Source of the DNA: Bullera alba | Lineage: Eukaryota; Basidiomycota; Tremellomycetes; Tremellales; Bulleraceae | DNA length: 64,000 nt | Assembly: GCA_001600095.1 (NCBI GenBank) | Contig: BCIX01000002.1 | Location: forward strand, 1,798,001 to 1,862,000 | Reading direction: 5' to 3' | In this document: piece after piece, positions 22,807 through 33,418 of the stretch | Layout of the letters: each line of letters opens with the position of its first letter | How positions within the stretch are numbered: position 1 is the stretch's first letter | Made by a program: the position numbers and the translations under genes | The notes under the pieces: generated by a model | What the model was told of the DNA's origin: nothing | What the model saw: only the letters and a program-made list of their open reading frames with translations | Databases searched by the model: none

Positions 22807-24122
22807 ATGACCTGCCGACCGCCGCGCAGATTGTGCCAATTGCCAGACGAGCACCATCTCAACGGCAGCAAAGCCCTTCACCACGTTTCCAAGAGCCGAC
22901 ACACTCAGATATGTTTAACAACGCCGACCACCAAGCAAGTCTTGGAAGAGGGATGGCGGGACCTGAACGTCTTGGTGCAGCTGATCATGAGCTGCCGAGA
23001 CGGATGTTTGATACTCGTAAGCCGGACGCAGCTGATCCGAGAAGTATGAACTGGCGTGCAGGCCGACTTTATAGATCAAGGAGCGGTTGGCATATCTGTT
23101 GAATGTCACTACTGGTCGAGTACTCACTATCATTACCCTCTGCACCACTGGACTGCGAGATGCCCACAATCAACGCTCGTCTCTTTGGCTGCGCGCCCCG
23201 CGCTGGCACCGACGTGAGTAGGTGCTACGCCGATATGTGTGGCATGTTCTCTGGACATCGACCAACTGATGATACGCTCTTAGGGAAGCAAGGTGTACGA
23301 CTCCAACGGCAAGGAATGTACCATCTTGAACTCGGATTCGGTCAAGTACTTGATAGCCGGCATGTCCCTATGTGAGTACCGCTATGAACTCGCTCGGTGA
23401 CCTCGGAGCTGATGTCTTGACCAGGCGGAGTGGTGGTACTGGTTCTGATCGTAGTGCTGGTCCGACACATCAGGAAGCGAAGGAGGATCGCAGAGGTTCT
23501 CGCTTCAGACAACCCCGGGACCGGGTATGGCCAGTCGGACGAACGATCTGGATCTCGTAGAGGTGGATGGAGCTCGCTTGGCAGTCAAAAACAGGATAAG
23601 GAGTACGAAGGTTCGGTACTCGAGGACGGACCCTCGGATCCATACGCCCATCCCGCCACAACGGTTTCCGCTCAATCTGGCGGCTCGACATACTCGCCTT
23701 TCATCAAAACGGGTAACAGTCACACCTATGAACCTCAGCTCGCTTCGGGCGCTACACTCCAGCGACAGATGACTACCCAGCTAAATGCCGACTATCGACC
23801 CATGGCTGCGACGACGCAAATACAGCGCCCAGCACCAGTGTCAAAAGCTCCCAGTAGTCTGTCACACGAGAGCGGCTCGAATTATGGATCTTCGTCTCAA
23901 TACTCCTCGGACCATATCATTCCTATCTTAGACGCGTATGGCTTGCCCTCACCGAACCTCCGCTCCGCCACACCTCAAAAGGCAGATCAACAGCGGGGGC
24001 ACCCTCACCATGGCTTTGTCGCAGAGACAGGTCACTACTCTGCTGATCGAAGCCGTTCCGATCCGTACGAAGGTGAGACCGAGACACTGGCCTATGACGA
24101 CCCGGTCTCTAATAGGAGATGA
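22807..24122 (+). CDS. Single-pass membrane protein, 5' part unresolved
   Basis: The 3' half is solid: exon 23284-23371 and exon 23425-24122 join as SVKYLIAGMSLC then GVVVLVLIVVLV, a transmembrane helix, stop-transfer RHIRKRRR, and a 215-aa Ser/Gln/Pro-rich cytoplasmic tail. The preceding exon ends at 23213 and reads DCEMPTINARLFGCAPRAGTD. Further upstream, frame 22807-23016 (TKQVLEEGWRDLNVLVQL, MSCRDGCLIL) joins via a good 45-nt intron (23017-23061) to ADFIDQGAVGISVEC. That intron also removes an in-frame TGA. Between 23100 and 23160 the frame shifts without a convincing intron, and no signal peptide was found. The ectodomain is Cys-containing. Either a weak intron is missed or the gene is damaged. 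No function is assigned. Confidence 0.5.
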
Positions 24123-24572
24123 TCGGCGGCCATGCTAGGACGACGACATGTCCCAGAGCAACTGACTCTGAGGACATCAGTGGGACATCCGCTGAGTGAA
24201 TGGGAGGGAACAAATGGACAATGACATGTGACATGTTGCCAGCAAACGCCGGACGTGACGCTGCCTGTAGACTAGCTTAGAGCGAAGAGAATACCATCCG
24301 GACGATGACACTGCCAGCAAGCTGGACGATGTATCAATACCTGAAGTCTTCAATCTGTTCGAGACTGCACCGGTATCAGTGCGCAAATGCGATTACATTA
24401 ACATTGCTATCGTGCGACGGTCGTACGTTACAAACATGTCCGGGTACAAACTTGATGAGGGATAGAGTATGCGTGAGAACGAGCAAGGTGATTATAGACA
24501 TAGACCATTATTGGTCAAACCCCAGATTCTGCGCCCTCAATTGTCGGAAAAGATCCTGAAGCCAAATCAGCC
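24123..24572. other. Intergenic, convergent 3' regions
   Basis: Nothing recognised between the membrane protein and MPS1. Confidence 0.55.
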
Positions 24573-27500
24573 TCAGTACCTAACCAGCTGCTCGTCGAAA
24601 CTCACTTCGCCTGTATCGTCTGCAGGATGCGTGTCCTCATAGCCGAGCTGCCGTCTGATGAAGTTGACCATCTTGCTCATTTGCTGGGGCGTGATGGTCG
24701 TCATGTCCTCCGGCAAGTCGGCGACGTTGAACCGGGTAGATGGCGCCGCAGCGGGGTTGATGAAGTCGTGAGCGAGTAGTTCGGGGATTGTCAACCGGTG
24801 TTCCTTCTTGTAGGCCAGACAGCTCTGCATGGTCGATATCGCACTGAGTGGTACCGTGACTGCCATTGAGCTGGGGTCGGTGGGCACGCCATTGGCGCAC
24901 ATCGTCGAGCGAGGGATCGCTTGTTCTGGATACGAGATGATGTGTGACGAATTGGCAATGGTATTCATCTTGGCCAATGGACCGCCGGGGATCGAGTTGA
25001 ATGGTGGATTGCCATATATCATCTGATATAGGATACACCCGAGAGACCAGACATCACTGGGGTATGAAAGCTGAGTACTCGTGAGCAAAGCGCCAATTAA
25101 AGGATCACACGGAGCTTACCTTGAGCACCTTCTGATTGTTCATCCTCTGGATCGCCTCTGGTGACATGTAATTGACGGTCCCGATTTGCTGATCCCGTTG
25201 GATGTTGACAGTGTCATTGGCAACGGCTTTGGCGATTCCGAAGTCGATGATCTTCAGTCGACCTTTGACCAGAACGAAGTTGGCTGGCTTAAGATCCGTG
25301 TGAACGACATTTTCGAGGTGCACCGCATGGACAGCCTCCAACATCTAGCGCTTCATCAGCCGACATTCTTTGGTCGACGCTTCGTGCTTACCTGCTGCCA
25401 GAACAGACCGACGAAGTTCATGTTGACGGGCTTACCGCGTTGCTCGTCCAAGAGCATCGCAAAGTCTATCTCCCCGCACTCCATCACCTGCAACATCTTT
25501 CAGCGGGGTATACAGACTATGGGGTATCTGACTCACCACCATGAGCGTCTTTGGCCTGTTGCTCTGCCCGTAAAGGATTTGATGATCAATCAACTGGATG
25601 ATCCTATCATGGCCCCGTAGTCGCTTCAATAGCTCGATCTCGTTGGTGTAGCTTTGAAACGTTTCCGCATCCGTTCGATCCAGGGCTACCCGCTTCAAAG
25701 CGTAGACCACTCGATTATTCGGACACAGGACAGAGTAGACCTTCGACGAGCCTCCTTTGCCCAAGAGGCCAACCCGCTCGTACGGTACGCCATTGACCTA
25801 TCCGGAGGTCAGTACTTTTCTACAAGAAACAGTCAGGACTTACAAGGAAAGACCGCTTGCCGCCGGCTGGGCCGACTTGATTTGGGACGGGGTTGGCCTG
25901 CTGAGGTACCTGCGTTTGATATTGAGGCGTATTCTGAAACTGCTGTTGCTGTTGTTGCTGGTGGTACGGCGTGACTTCAGTCGCTGTCCGTCTTGTTGGC
26001 TCGGGGATTGGTACTTGTTTGATGGGTTCAGTGACGAGTTCCGCCGCCGCAGTTGCAACAGGTGCAGGGCGAGAGGCTAATAGTGTCGTTTGTCGTGGAT
26101 GGTGTGGGGGTGCAGGCGCCGCTGAACCATTGACCGGGACATGTTGTGACGGTCTCAAGGGTGGTGCTGTCGACCGGGTAGAATACTGATATGGTGCGAC
26201 TTTCGACGAGTCGGCCTTGAATTCTCCCTGTAGAGGAGACAGCTCTCGTACGCGAGGCTGATAGCGATTTTCCTGATCCGCAAGACTATCTCTAGGCGAA
26301 GCTTCCCTCTCTATGGGAGAGTATCGCCGCTGCTCTTGCAATAGCGATGCTGATGCGTATCGAGCATGAGCCCTCTTCGCTTCGTCTTCGCCTTCTTCGG
26401 GAGATATCGAGGCCGCCGGGCGTTCCGATGGACTCTTGCGATGTTGTGGCCGTTGCTCGTATTGTAACGACGGAGGCGTCCCGGAGAACTGACGATCTCT
26501 TGCCAGCTCATCGAGGCGGTCGTGCGCGGATCTTGAGCGACGGGCACCAAATTCACTTGGGCCAGGTGAATCTCGTTGAGCAGAGTTCGCATCAATATCC
26601 TTGGCCTCCTCCTCTTCAGTCGGTTCTGGCACAGGCGGAGCGATCACTCTTCTGGCAGGTCCGCCAAATCTGGACAAGTTGCCAAGTCGCCGTGTTGTTG
26701 ATGACATCCCGCCCATAACACGATCTGGCGCACCGGGTGTAGCATATGCACTCTTGCTGAGCGCACCCTGACAGCCTTCCCCTATCGATGACGCGGAGTT
26801 GGTGTGCAGTAGGGCTGGTCGAATGGTGTTTGCTATATTGTCGGTTATGGTGGCGGTAGGTGAGGTGGTCTACGAGGCGTCAATACCAGCACCCAGTCGG
26901 TATACAGGCAGCAGCAGACACAAGCAAACTCACTGGCTCATCAATCTCCTGCCGGGACGACTGTCCAAAGCGCGATATAGGAGCCGATACCACCCTTTGG
27001 AATGTTCTAGCGCCGTCACTGTAGATCCTGCCTGAACGTCCGCTCCCACCCCCACTTGCGCTCACGTCGTCCAAAACGGAATTCGACCTCGACCTGTTTT
27101 GCTCGCTTACTGCTGGACCGGGTGGAGTCGGGAGCATAGGTGAAGACGAAGCGGTAGAGATGACAGAAGATAAGATCTTGCTTCCGACGGACGAACCTGA
27201 TCCAAGGATTGAGGCTGATGTTGAGCGGGACGGCCGAACGGAATCTAGGTATGAGGAAGGTGGAGTTGATTTGAGATCCGACAACGCTGGCGATCTATAC
27301 CTGCTTCCTCTACTCTCAGGCCGACTTCTATCCCTTCCATTGTCGACTGGAGAGTCCAAAGCCGCCGGTTTCACTGATGTTGGGGGTAGATGCGTATCGT
27401 ATTCAAACTTGAAATCCGGCAACTCCTCCTCCAAATCCACCTCATCTTCGTACAGCTCCGCTAGGTACTTGTGCTCCGAAGCACTCCTCAGCTCTTGCGT

Positions 27501-27656
27501 CACCATCCTCTTCATAAATGTCGAGCTGGATGAGCCGTACGAGCTGCCTTGGGATGCCCAAGCGGGATCTGATGAAACGACCGGTGACGGAGATAGGCGA
27601 GATGTCGAATCGAGCGAGTATTGAGAAGGAGGTGGTGGTGCCGAGACGGCGGACAT
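24573..27656 (-). CDS. MPS1: Mps1/TTK spindle-checkpoint dual-specificity kinase (942 aa)
   Basis: Mps1 phosphorylates kinetochore proteins to start the spindle assembly checkpoint and helps spindle-pole duplication. Six exons: 27656-26934, 26869-25844, 25797-25537, 25487-25392, 25344-25120, 25070-24573, all phase 0. The first 583 residues are low-complexity (Ser, Pro, Arg), with a run of eight Gln near 560. The kinase domain has [10 protein letters not shown], the ALKRV lysine, MECGEIDF at the hinge, catalytic HTDLKPANF (Asp719), DFGIAKA and [11 protein letters not shown], all diagnostic of Mps1. It ends with a 100-residue tail after the kinase fold. No TPR repeats are obvious in the N terminus, as in other fungi. 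It is transcribed in the same direction as CDC55, another mitotic regulator, with separate promoters. Confidence 0.96.
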
Positions 27657-28435
27657 TATCCGATTCCTCAGCGATCTCCGGCGTGAGCTACTATCGTCTT
27701 GCTATGGATGGTTCTATGACCGCTGTAAGCAGCCTGTAGCCCGTGCTGCTGAATATGTACTCGAAAGGCAGAGTTGAAAGGTAAAATCACACGCGAGACC
27801 CATGCTCTGGTCAGTTTGTTTACACGATCGATTTGATTCCGCATCTATGTCCGATCCGCAAGTCGTCACCTTACTCGTACCCGCACTAGCTGAGAAGAAT
27901 ATTGTTCACTTCGTATTCATCTTCTCTTCTTACTTCTATCACTCCGAGAGCTAAGCCCTCTCTCACCTCTCAAGACGGCACCCTTTCTACGTATTTGATG
28001 GGAATGTAGGGTCAAAGAATGGTAAACGAAGGCGAAAAAAGGGGAAAACCAAAGATACATCGTCCTGGCACTTCTCGTCCTTCCTCATCTTTCCTGTTCA
28101 CTGTTCTTCTGCTTGCCATCTTTCCTCTTTGTCCCTCCTCGTCTATCTTCTTCCGTAGGCAGCATCTCTCATGCGCGCCTCGGCTTTCACTGTCGTAAGT
28201 AAGTTACATCGGTTCGTCTAAAAGAGTAGCGGCGAAGATTAGATTTGTTGTTTGTTTGAATCGAATTGGGTATATGTAGCGTGTGCCTCGACGGGCGGAT
28301 GTCATGTTGCGTGGGTAGTTGGAGATGATGCCGGAAGTGCTAAAAGTGTAGGGCCAGAGAATGAGGCGGATGAGGGCAATGAGGTGGTCGTGAGGAGGAG
28401 AAGTACTATGCTCGCGGGGAAAGGCGTCGCGAGCG
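27657..28435. other. Intergenic between CDC55 and MPS1
   Basis: No gene seen. Contains pyrimidine-rich tracts (CTTCTCTTCTTACTTC) around 27920-28160. Confidence 0.5.
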
Positions 28436-30305
28436 TTACGTCAAAGTGGAGTACAGGAAGCTACACAGGGATGTCAGTCTCGTTTCTCGTCAAAACATAG
28501 CCAAGCTGCGTACAGGTTGTTCGTTGCCGCGATCTGTTGGAATAGTCAGCGCCTTTCTGCGCGAAACAGCAAATGTCAACTCACAGCAATGGTGTTCTCC
28601 TGCGGATGCCAGCTGGCGTGCAACTGAGGCAGGGTCAGAGAGAGGTCCCAATCATCGCTGTAGCCCACTCACGATCTTCTTCGCAAAGTCGATACCCTCA
28701 GTCTGCAGACCCTCTTTCTTGCCAGGTGGTTTGCCTCGAGCGCCACCGATCTTCTTCGCTTTGAACGCAGATTTGTCCGCTTGCAGGACGACGTCGTTGT
28801 CGCTGTTGACATCGTAGATCCGGAAGTAGTTGTGGTACGATCCAGTGAGGACTTGACTGAAAGGCGTCCAATGAGCGAACTCCCTTAAGAGATGGTCCGT
28901 CTACTCACCTGCCATCGCCGCTGAAGGTGCACTCGAATTTATCGAAGATGCAGTCGTTCTCATACAGGTCGCACAATTTCTGCCGCAAGTGGTCGTGGAT
29001 GTTGATCGTCTTGACAGGCTTGCTCTCCATCGCCGTGTCCCAGATCTTCAATGTCAAGTAGTCCCTCGACAGGATATATTTGCCATCCTTGGAGAACTTG
29101 ACGTCGGAGATGGACGAGATGATTTCCGAGAAGAACGATTTCTGCGCAGGGTCCTCTTCCTCCTCGAACACTGCAAAGGATCATTACGCTGCAAGCTGAT
29201 TATCACAGAGGTCTTACTCACGTTTTGCGTGCTGATCACACAGCGCCGATTCTCTCATATCCGCAAACTTGATGGTACCCTTTGAGCTAGAGTACATGAA
29301 ATTGTTGCAGTTGATGGGGTGGAACTCGGCGGCGGTGATGACCTCTGTAAGCTCCTCCATGTTCACTGGCTTGATGTCGACAATGTCTAGATTACGCCGA
29401 TAAGTTTTCCGCAGACCCAATTGACCGATAGCACACGAGGACTCACTGAAGCTCTGATCGCTGATGTTCAGGTTCCACAGGTTGATTCTCAGGTCATCTG
29501 CAGAGATGTAGGTCTCACCATCCGAGTTCACGGATATCGAGTTGATGTGATAAGCGTGAGCATTGGCATAGACCTTTCTAGGGACGGCCGCGGTGATAGA
29601 GTCATGGGTAGTCATCTTGGGCAGACGTAAGGGCGCCTGCGAGGGTCCGGTTGATGCGCCTTGGAATCCGTCAGAGTGATTGTTCTCGGCTACGACTTTG
29701 ATCTGCTTGTCGAACACTTTCCACAGCTTGATCGTTTTGTCTGTACCGAGCTTTTAGCAGACTCTCGGTGCAAGTTTGTGTACTCACCATTTGTACTTAG
29801 CAGGAAGTGAGCGGCATTCTGCCTCTTGCACCACTTGATCCTATTAATCTTCTCTTCTATCTCGAGGGATTTTAGGTAGTCGAATTCCGGCTCGTGTGAC
29901 TGGAACTATATCCAACTGTCAGTTTTGCACAGGCGAATGTCGGGACCAGACCAACCTCGGTGTAGAATTTGTACTCGCATCCACGTTTCTAGATTCAAAA
30001 TGAGCTACTTCCAGTCATGGTATCACAAGCCGATCCCGTACCTGTTCATTTCTCTCAAAGAGGACGACACGTCCACCCTTGTCTCCTGTAGCGAGGTAAT
30101 CACCCGTATGATCGAACTCGACCGTTGAGATGATATCGGCTGGCACTCATCAGCAACATTCTCCATTTACCCTAACGCGGGGGCTAACGCGGGCGCTATC
30201 GCTCATAGCGAAGAGGTGCCACTCACCCTCTGTGATATCTTCCACTTCGCCTTTATCACCAAAACACTGAGCAAACCGCCATTGTGACGATGAATCTGAC
30301 TCCAT
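28436..30305 (-). CDS. CDC55: PP2A regulatory subunit B55 (438 aa)
   Basis: WD40-propeller subunit that directs protein phosphatase 2A to mitotic substrates. Eleven exons: 30305-30227, 30139-30042, 29988-29956, 29905-29788, 29740-29447, 29386-29222, 29170-28909, 28856-28673, 28623-28585, 28533-28514, 28460-28436. Diagnostic stretches: [20 protein letters not shown] at the start, [49 protein letters not shown] and the C-terminal [20 protein letters not shown]. The start is the first in-frame ATG. The last three exons are 39, 20 and 25 nt, so the C terminus LFLYSTLT depends on correct splicing. B55 proteins are about 430-460 aa, matching. Confidence 0.97.
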
Positions 30306-31148
30306 GGCGGGACTCGACTCTCTGTTTATGGAGACAGGCGAGAGCGAGGAAGGGTCGCGAACGCTCGCTTGCTGCTTTTGTCGGACCACTTTTGCGGAGT
30401 GTCCAGCCTAAGAGATTAGGCGGTCGACGTGGGGCGAGTCGAAGCGAGGGTGTCTTGAATGCAGGTCGACTTTGCGTTGACGCAGTTCCTCAGATTGAAG
30501 GAGTATGTTCTCGATTGGTTTGTGTCGATTGAGACTGAATGGAGAGTCCCACGTGGATATAAAGGAAGGAGATGGGACACTGTCAAGGGAGGTTTACCGG
30601 ATGTTGGCGAGGGATCTATTTGTCGGTGATCTGTCGTGAAGTGTGGGGGTTTCCGCGCGTCGTCTGATTCGAGCTGTTCTGTCAAGAGTAGTTGAGCCGA
30701 CACGTGTGCTCTGCGAGTGAGAGCGTGATAGGGAATTGTCCTTGTGTATGCTTTGCCGGTCAAGGAGGATGCTCGTCCCAAACTTGCGAGCGTGAGCCAG
30801 GTACGGTGGTGCAAGCAAGCCAGTGACGATCAAAGGCGCGGGCTAACTTCCCGATTTGTTTGTTGATTACCCTCACTTTAGACACCCCCCCACAGCCCAA
30901 AACCGTCGGGTCTGCATCAGGCTCAACTCCTCTTCTTGTGCCGAGCCTGATAACCTCCGGGCCTTGTAACAGGTCTGCTTCCGCCAGTTGCAGTCGTCTC
31001 TCTCGTCAATCCCGATTCGTTCCTCCCATAGAGAAGGTCATTGTGCTCTGAACACAGCCATAATCTCGTGAGTATAGCGAAAAAGGGTCTGGTCCGCGCA
31101 CTGGAGCTGACAGATTCAGTCCTCCACACCTTCAGATATCCTATTAAG
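30306..31148. other. Intergenic, divergent promoter of CDC55 and COX9
   Basis: 843 bp without a supportable gene. A TATAAA at 30558-30563 could serve either direction; other frames have no family match. Confidence 0.5.
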
Positions 31149-31611
31149 ATGCCCGTCGCTCCCGTTGTAGGCAAGGTGAGCCCACACAGATCGTGTTTTC
31201 TTCTGCAGCAATGCAGCAGCTATGCTAACTCTCTTCGGTCTCTAGCTCCGAAAGAAGCTGATCACCGACATCACTGTTGCGTGAGTGACGACAGACTGGA
31301 CGAGGCGATGGATGGAAATTTGGGAAGGCACCGAGCAGGCACTGACGGTACGATAAATCAGCTTCGGTCTGGGATCTGCTGTCGGATACTTATACTGGTG
31401 AGCAAAAGGCAGCGACTTGCCAGCCGGGATCATCAGCTGATTTGATCAAAGGTACCGAGTCCACCTACCAGCTGGTAAGTGCATCACTGAATGGCAGAAA
31501 TCACATCGATCCAGCAATGTATCAGATTGATGGAGACTGACGTTTTCTGTAGTCGCCCAGCGAGACGCTTTCTACATCAAGTACGAGGCCCAGAAGGCCG
31601 CTTCTCAGTAA
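31149..31611 (+). CDS. COX9: Cytochrome c oxidase subunit VIIa (59 aa)
   Basis: Small inner-membrane subunit of respiratory complex IV. Five exons (31149-31175, 31246-31280, 31362-31397, 31452-31474, 31553-31611) encode 59 residues, the length of yeast Cox9. The order is as in the family: short N terminus VAPVVGK, LRKKLITDI, one transmembrane segment (VAFGLGSAVGYLYW), then YRVHLPAVAQRDAFYIKYE. No cleavable presequence is needed in this family. The five exons for 180 nt of code are easily missed by gene callers. Confidence 0.92.
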
Positions 31612-31948
31612 TGGACTACGAAGGGGGAATGCGCGGTGATCCTGGATGCATCGCGTGATAGACCACGGGCGAACATATCGACAACTCAGGCTCCTTTTGC
31701 TCCTCCTCCACCTCTCACACTGTTATGCGTGGTGTAGTCAGGCTCACATATGTCCAAAACACATGACTGCTACCTTTCTCATGGACACCCTAATGTTGGC
31801 TCTCCTGCAGGATGAAAGGATGCCGATGGCAAGTCGGTGACAATTATCATATGCTATCCGGAGGCATCAGCCATCGTTGATATCCTCTCAAATCCCGGTA
31901 CGCAAACAGGAGTATACCCGTCAGTTATCAGCCGTCGGCCATTCGAAG
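31612..31948. other. Intergenic between COX9 and the DUF4112 gene
   Basis: No gene seen; both neighbours are on the plus strand, so this holds the COX9 3' end and the next promoter. Confidence 0.55.
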
Positions 31949-33217
31949 ATGCCGCAAGGGCGCAATGCAAGGTCAGGGTCTACTCGCTCCAACGCTCAAC
32001 GATCTCAAAGATCTCAGTCGCGCTCGCAACCGCAATCACGGTCGCAATCTCGCCCCGGACAACGCCAACGACACGATTCGTTCGACCTCGGCGACGATGA
32101 AGAATTCCAGGCCCAAAGCAGACATCACTATGGAGCGGATTACCAAATGATAGAGGTCTACGACAAGAGGCAGCGGGGCGGTCTTACCGGGGAAATCGAA
32201 CTGGTCCCTTCCCGCCACACGCAGTTGACGCGTCAGGGCAGACGTCACGCTAAACACCACGAAACCAACTTGGAAAAATGCCTCCACGCCCTTGAACGAG
32301 ACGATCTACATGTGAGCTGACAACACGGCACACGTGGAGGCCTCTGACCGGATGGTAGGTCTTCTTCAAACGCTTTTGCCATGAGCTGCACGACTGGAGA
32401 TACAGACAGAAAGAGTTACGTGATAGTCGGAGACAGAAGACCATACTGTCCTCGATGTGTGGTCATGAAGAAACTCATCCTGAGAAGCACGTCGGTATAC
32501 TGGTGGGTCAGCATGTCTAACTTGCTCAGCGAGATCCACTACTAAAGAAGGTCTAGGGCAACGATGAGGCGCCAAGACTGAAAGATGACCAACATTCATG
32601 GGCTTTGGCATTTGTCAAGGGATACGCCAAGGCGGTTGATGGGTTGTTTCCTCTACCAGTGAGTTAGGCTTTATGTCTCTCAATCACAGCTCGTGGATAC
32701 GATAGCCGTCGGATCCGCTAACACTTACTTAGGGGTCCCATGACGACAAGACGGGCCATCGCGCACGATTTGGACTTAACTTCTTCATCGACCTAGCACC
32801 GGTTCTCGGAGCGAATATACTCACTTTGTGCAGCTTGTTGATGGCAATCATGATTCCTTACAAGCTGAACGTGCCATTATGGCTTTGGTGGGATATACTC
32901 AAGCCATACTTCCACGCGTGGCGATTCGGGTGAGTGTCACCTCTTCCAGATTGTGCTCTGAGTTATCGTTGACGACTTGCAGAATGGTTCCTGTTGTTGG
33001 AGCGTACTGGGCCGCAGAGGTGCAGCCGGACCTGCACGCCGCGAGCGTGCTCGAAGACTGGCTCACTTTGCTTGAGAAAACCGAGGAAGATACAGTCGAT
33101 GGTAAGAACTATTACAGCGAGGGGTTATCAGAAATCCTGGGGGAAGGTGTCTCCTACTCTAGCAACTTTCGACGCAAACTGCATGCCGGCCGGCGTTGTT
33201 GTTGTTGTTCTTGCTAG
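31949..33217 (+). CDS. DUF4112-like membrane protein (346 aa)
   Basis: Five exons: 31949-32311, 32359-32502, 32557-32658, 32733-32929, 32983-33217. The first 45 residues are Arg/Ser/Gln-rich. After a charged middle, the C-terminal half has two hydrophobic segments, FGLNFFIDLAPVLGANILTL and MVPVVGAYWAAE, with the GxxPxxG pattern of DUF4112 (here degenerate: DLAPVLG and GMVPVVG). Function of the family is unknown. The 3' end is uncertain: read through, it ends RRCCCCSC-TAG, encoded by a GTT repeat; alternatively a GTAAGA donor near 33103 and the T-rich acceptor TTCTTGCTAG at 33217 would replace this with a different tail. I chose ATG 31949 as the first in-frame ATG. Confidence 0.8.
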
Positions 33218-33418
33218 CTCAGAAACATCGCGTTGCGTTTGATGTATATTTTCGTATGCGATGGATGCAATGGATGATCTCAAGATGATCTCGGCTATGG
33301 GAGTGAGAGTGCGATAAGATAAAGAAGATGCCGAAGTGCCGAAGATGGGATCTCCGTTTGCGATTTGCGTTCGGTTCCATTCTCATCTTCAACTTCGTTC
33401 GTCAACACATGAACTACG

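Noticed and set aside
23038..23049. In-frame TGA in the membrane-protein gene, first read as a nonsense mutation
   Set aside because: A 45-nt intron (23017-23061) with a GTAAGC donor and GTGCAG acceptor removes it and keeps the frame.
30150..30389. N-terminal extension of CDC55 starting with GTG
   Set aside because: No ATG in that frame upstream; the first ATG (30305) gives the usual B55 N terminus.
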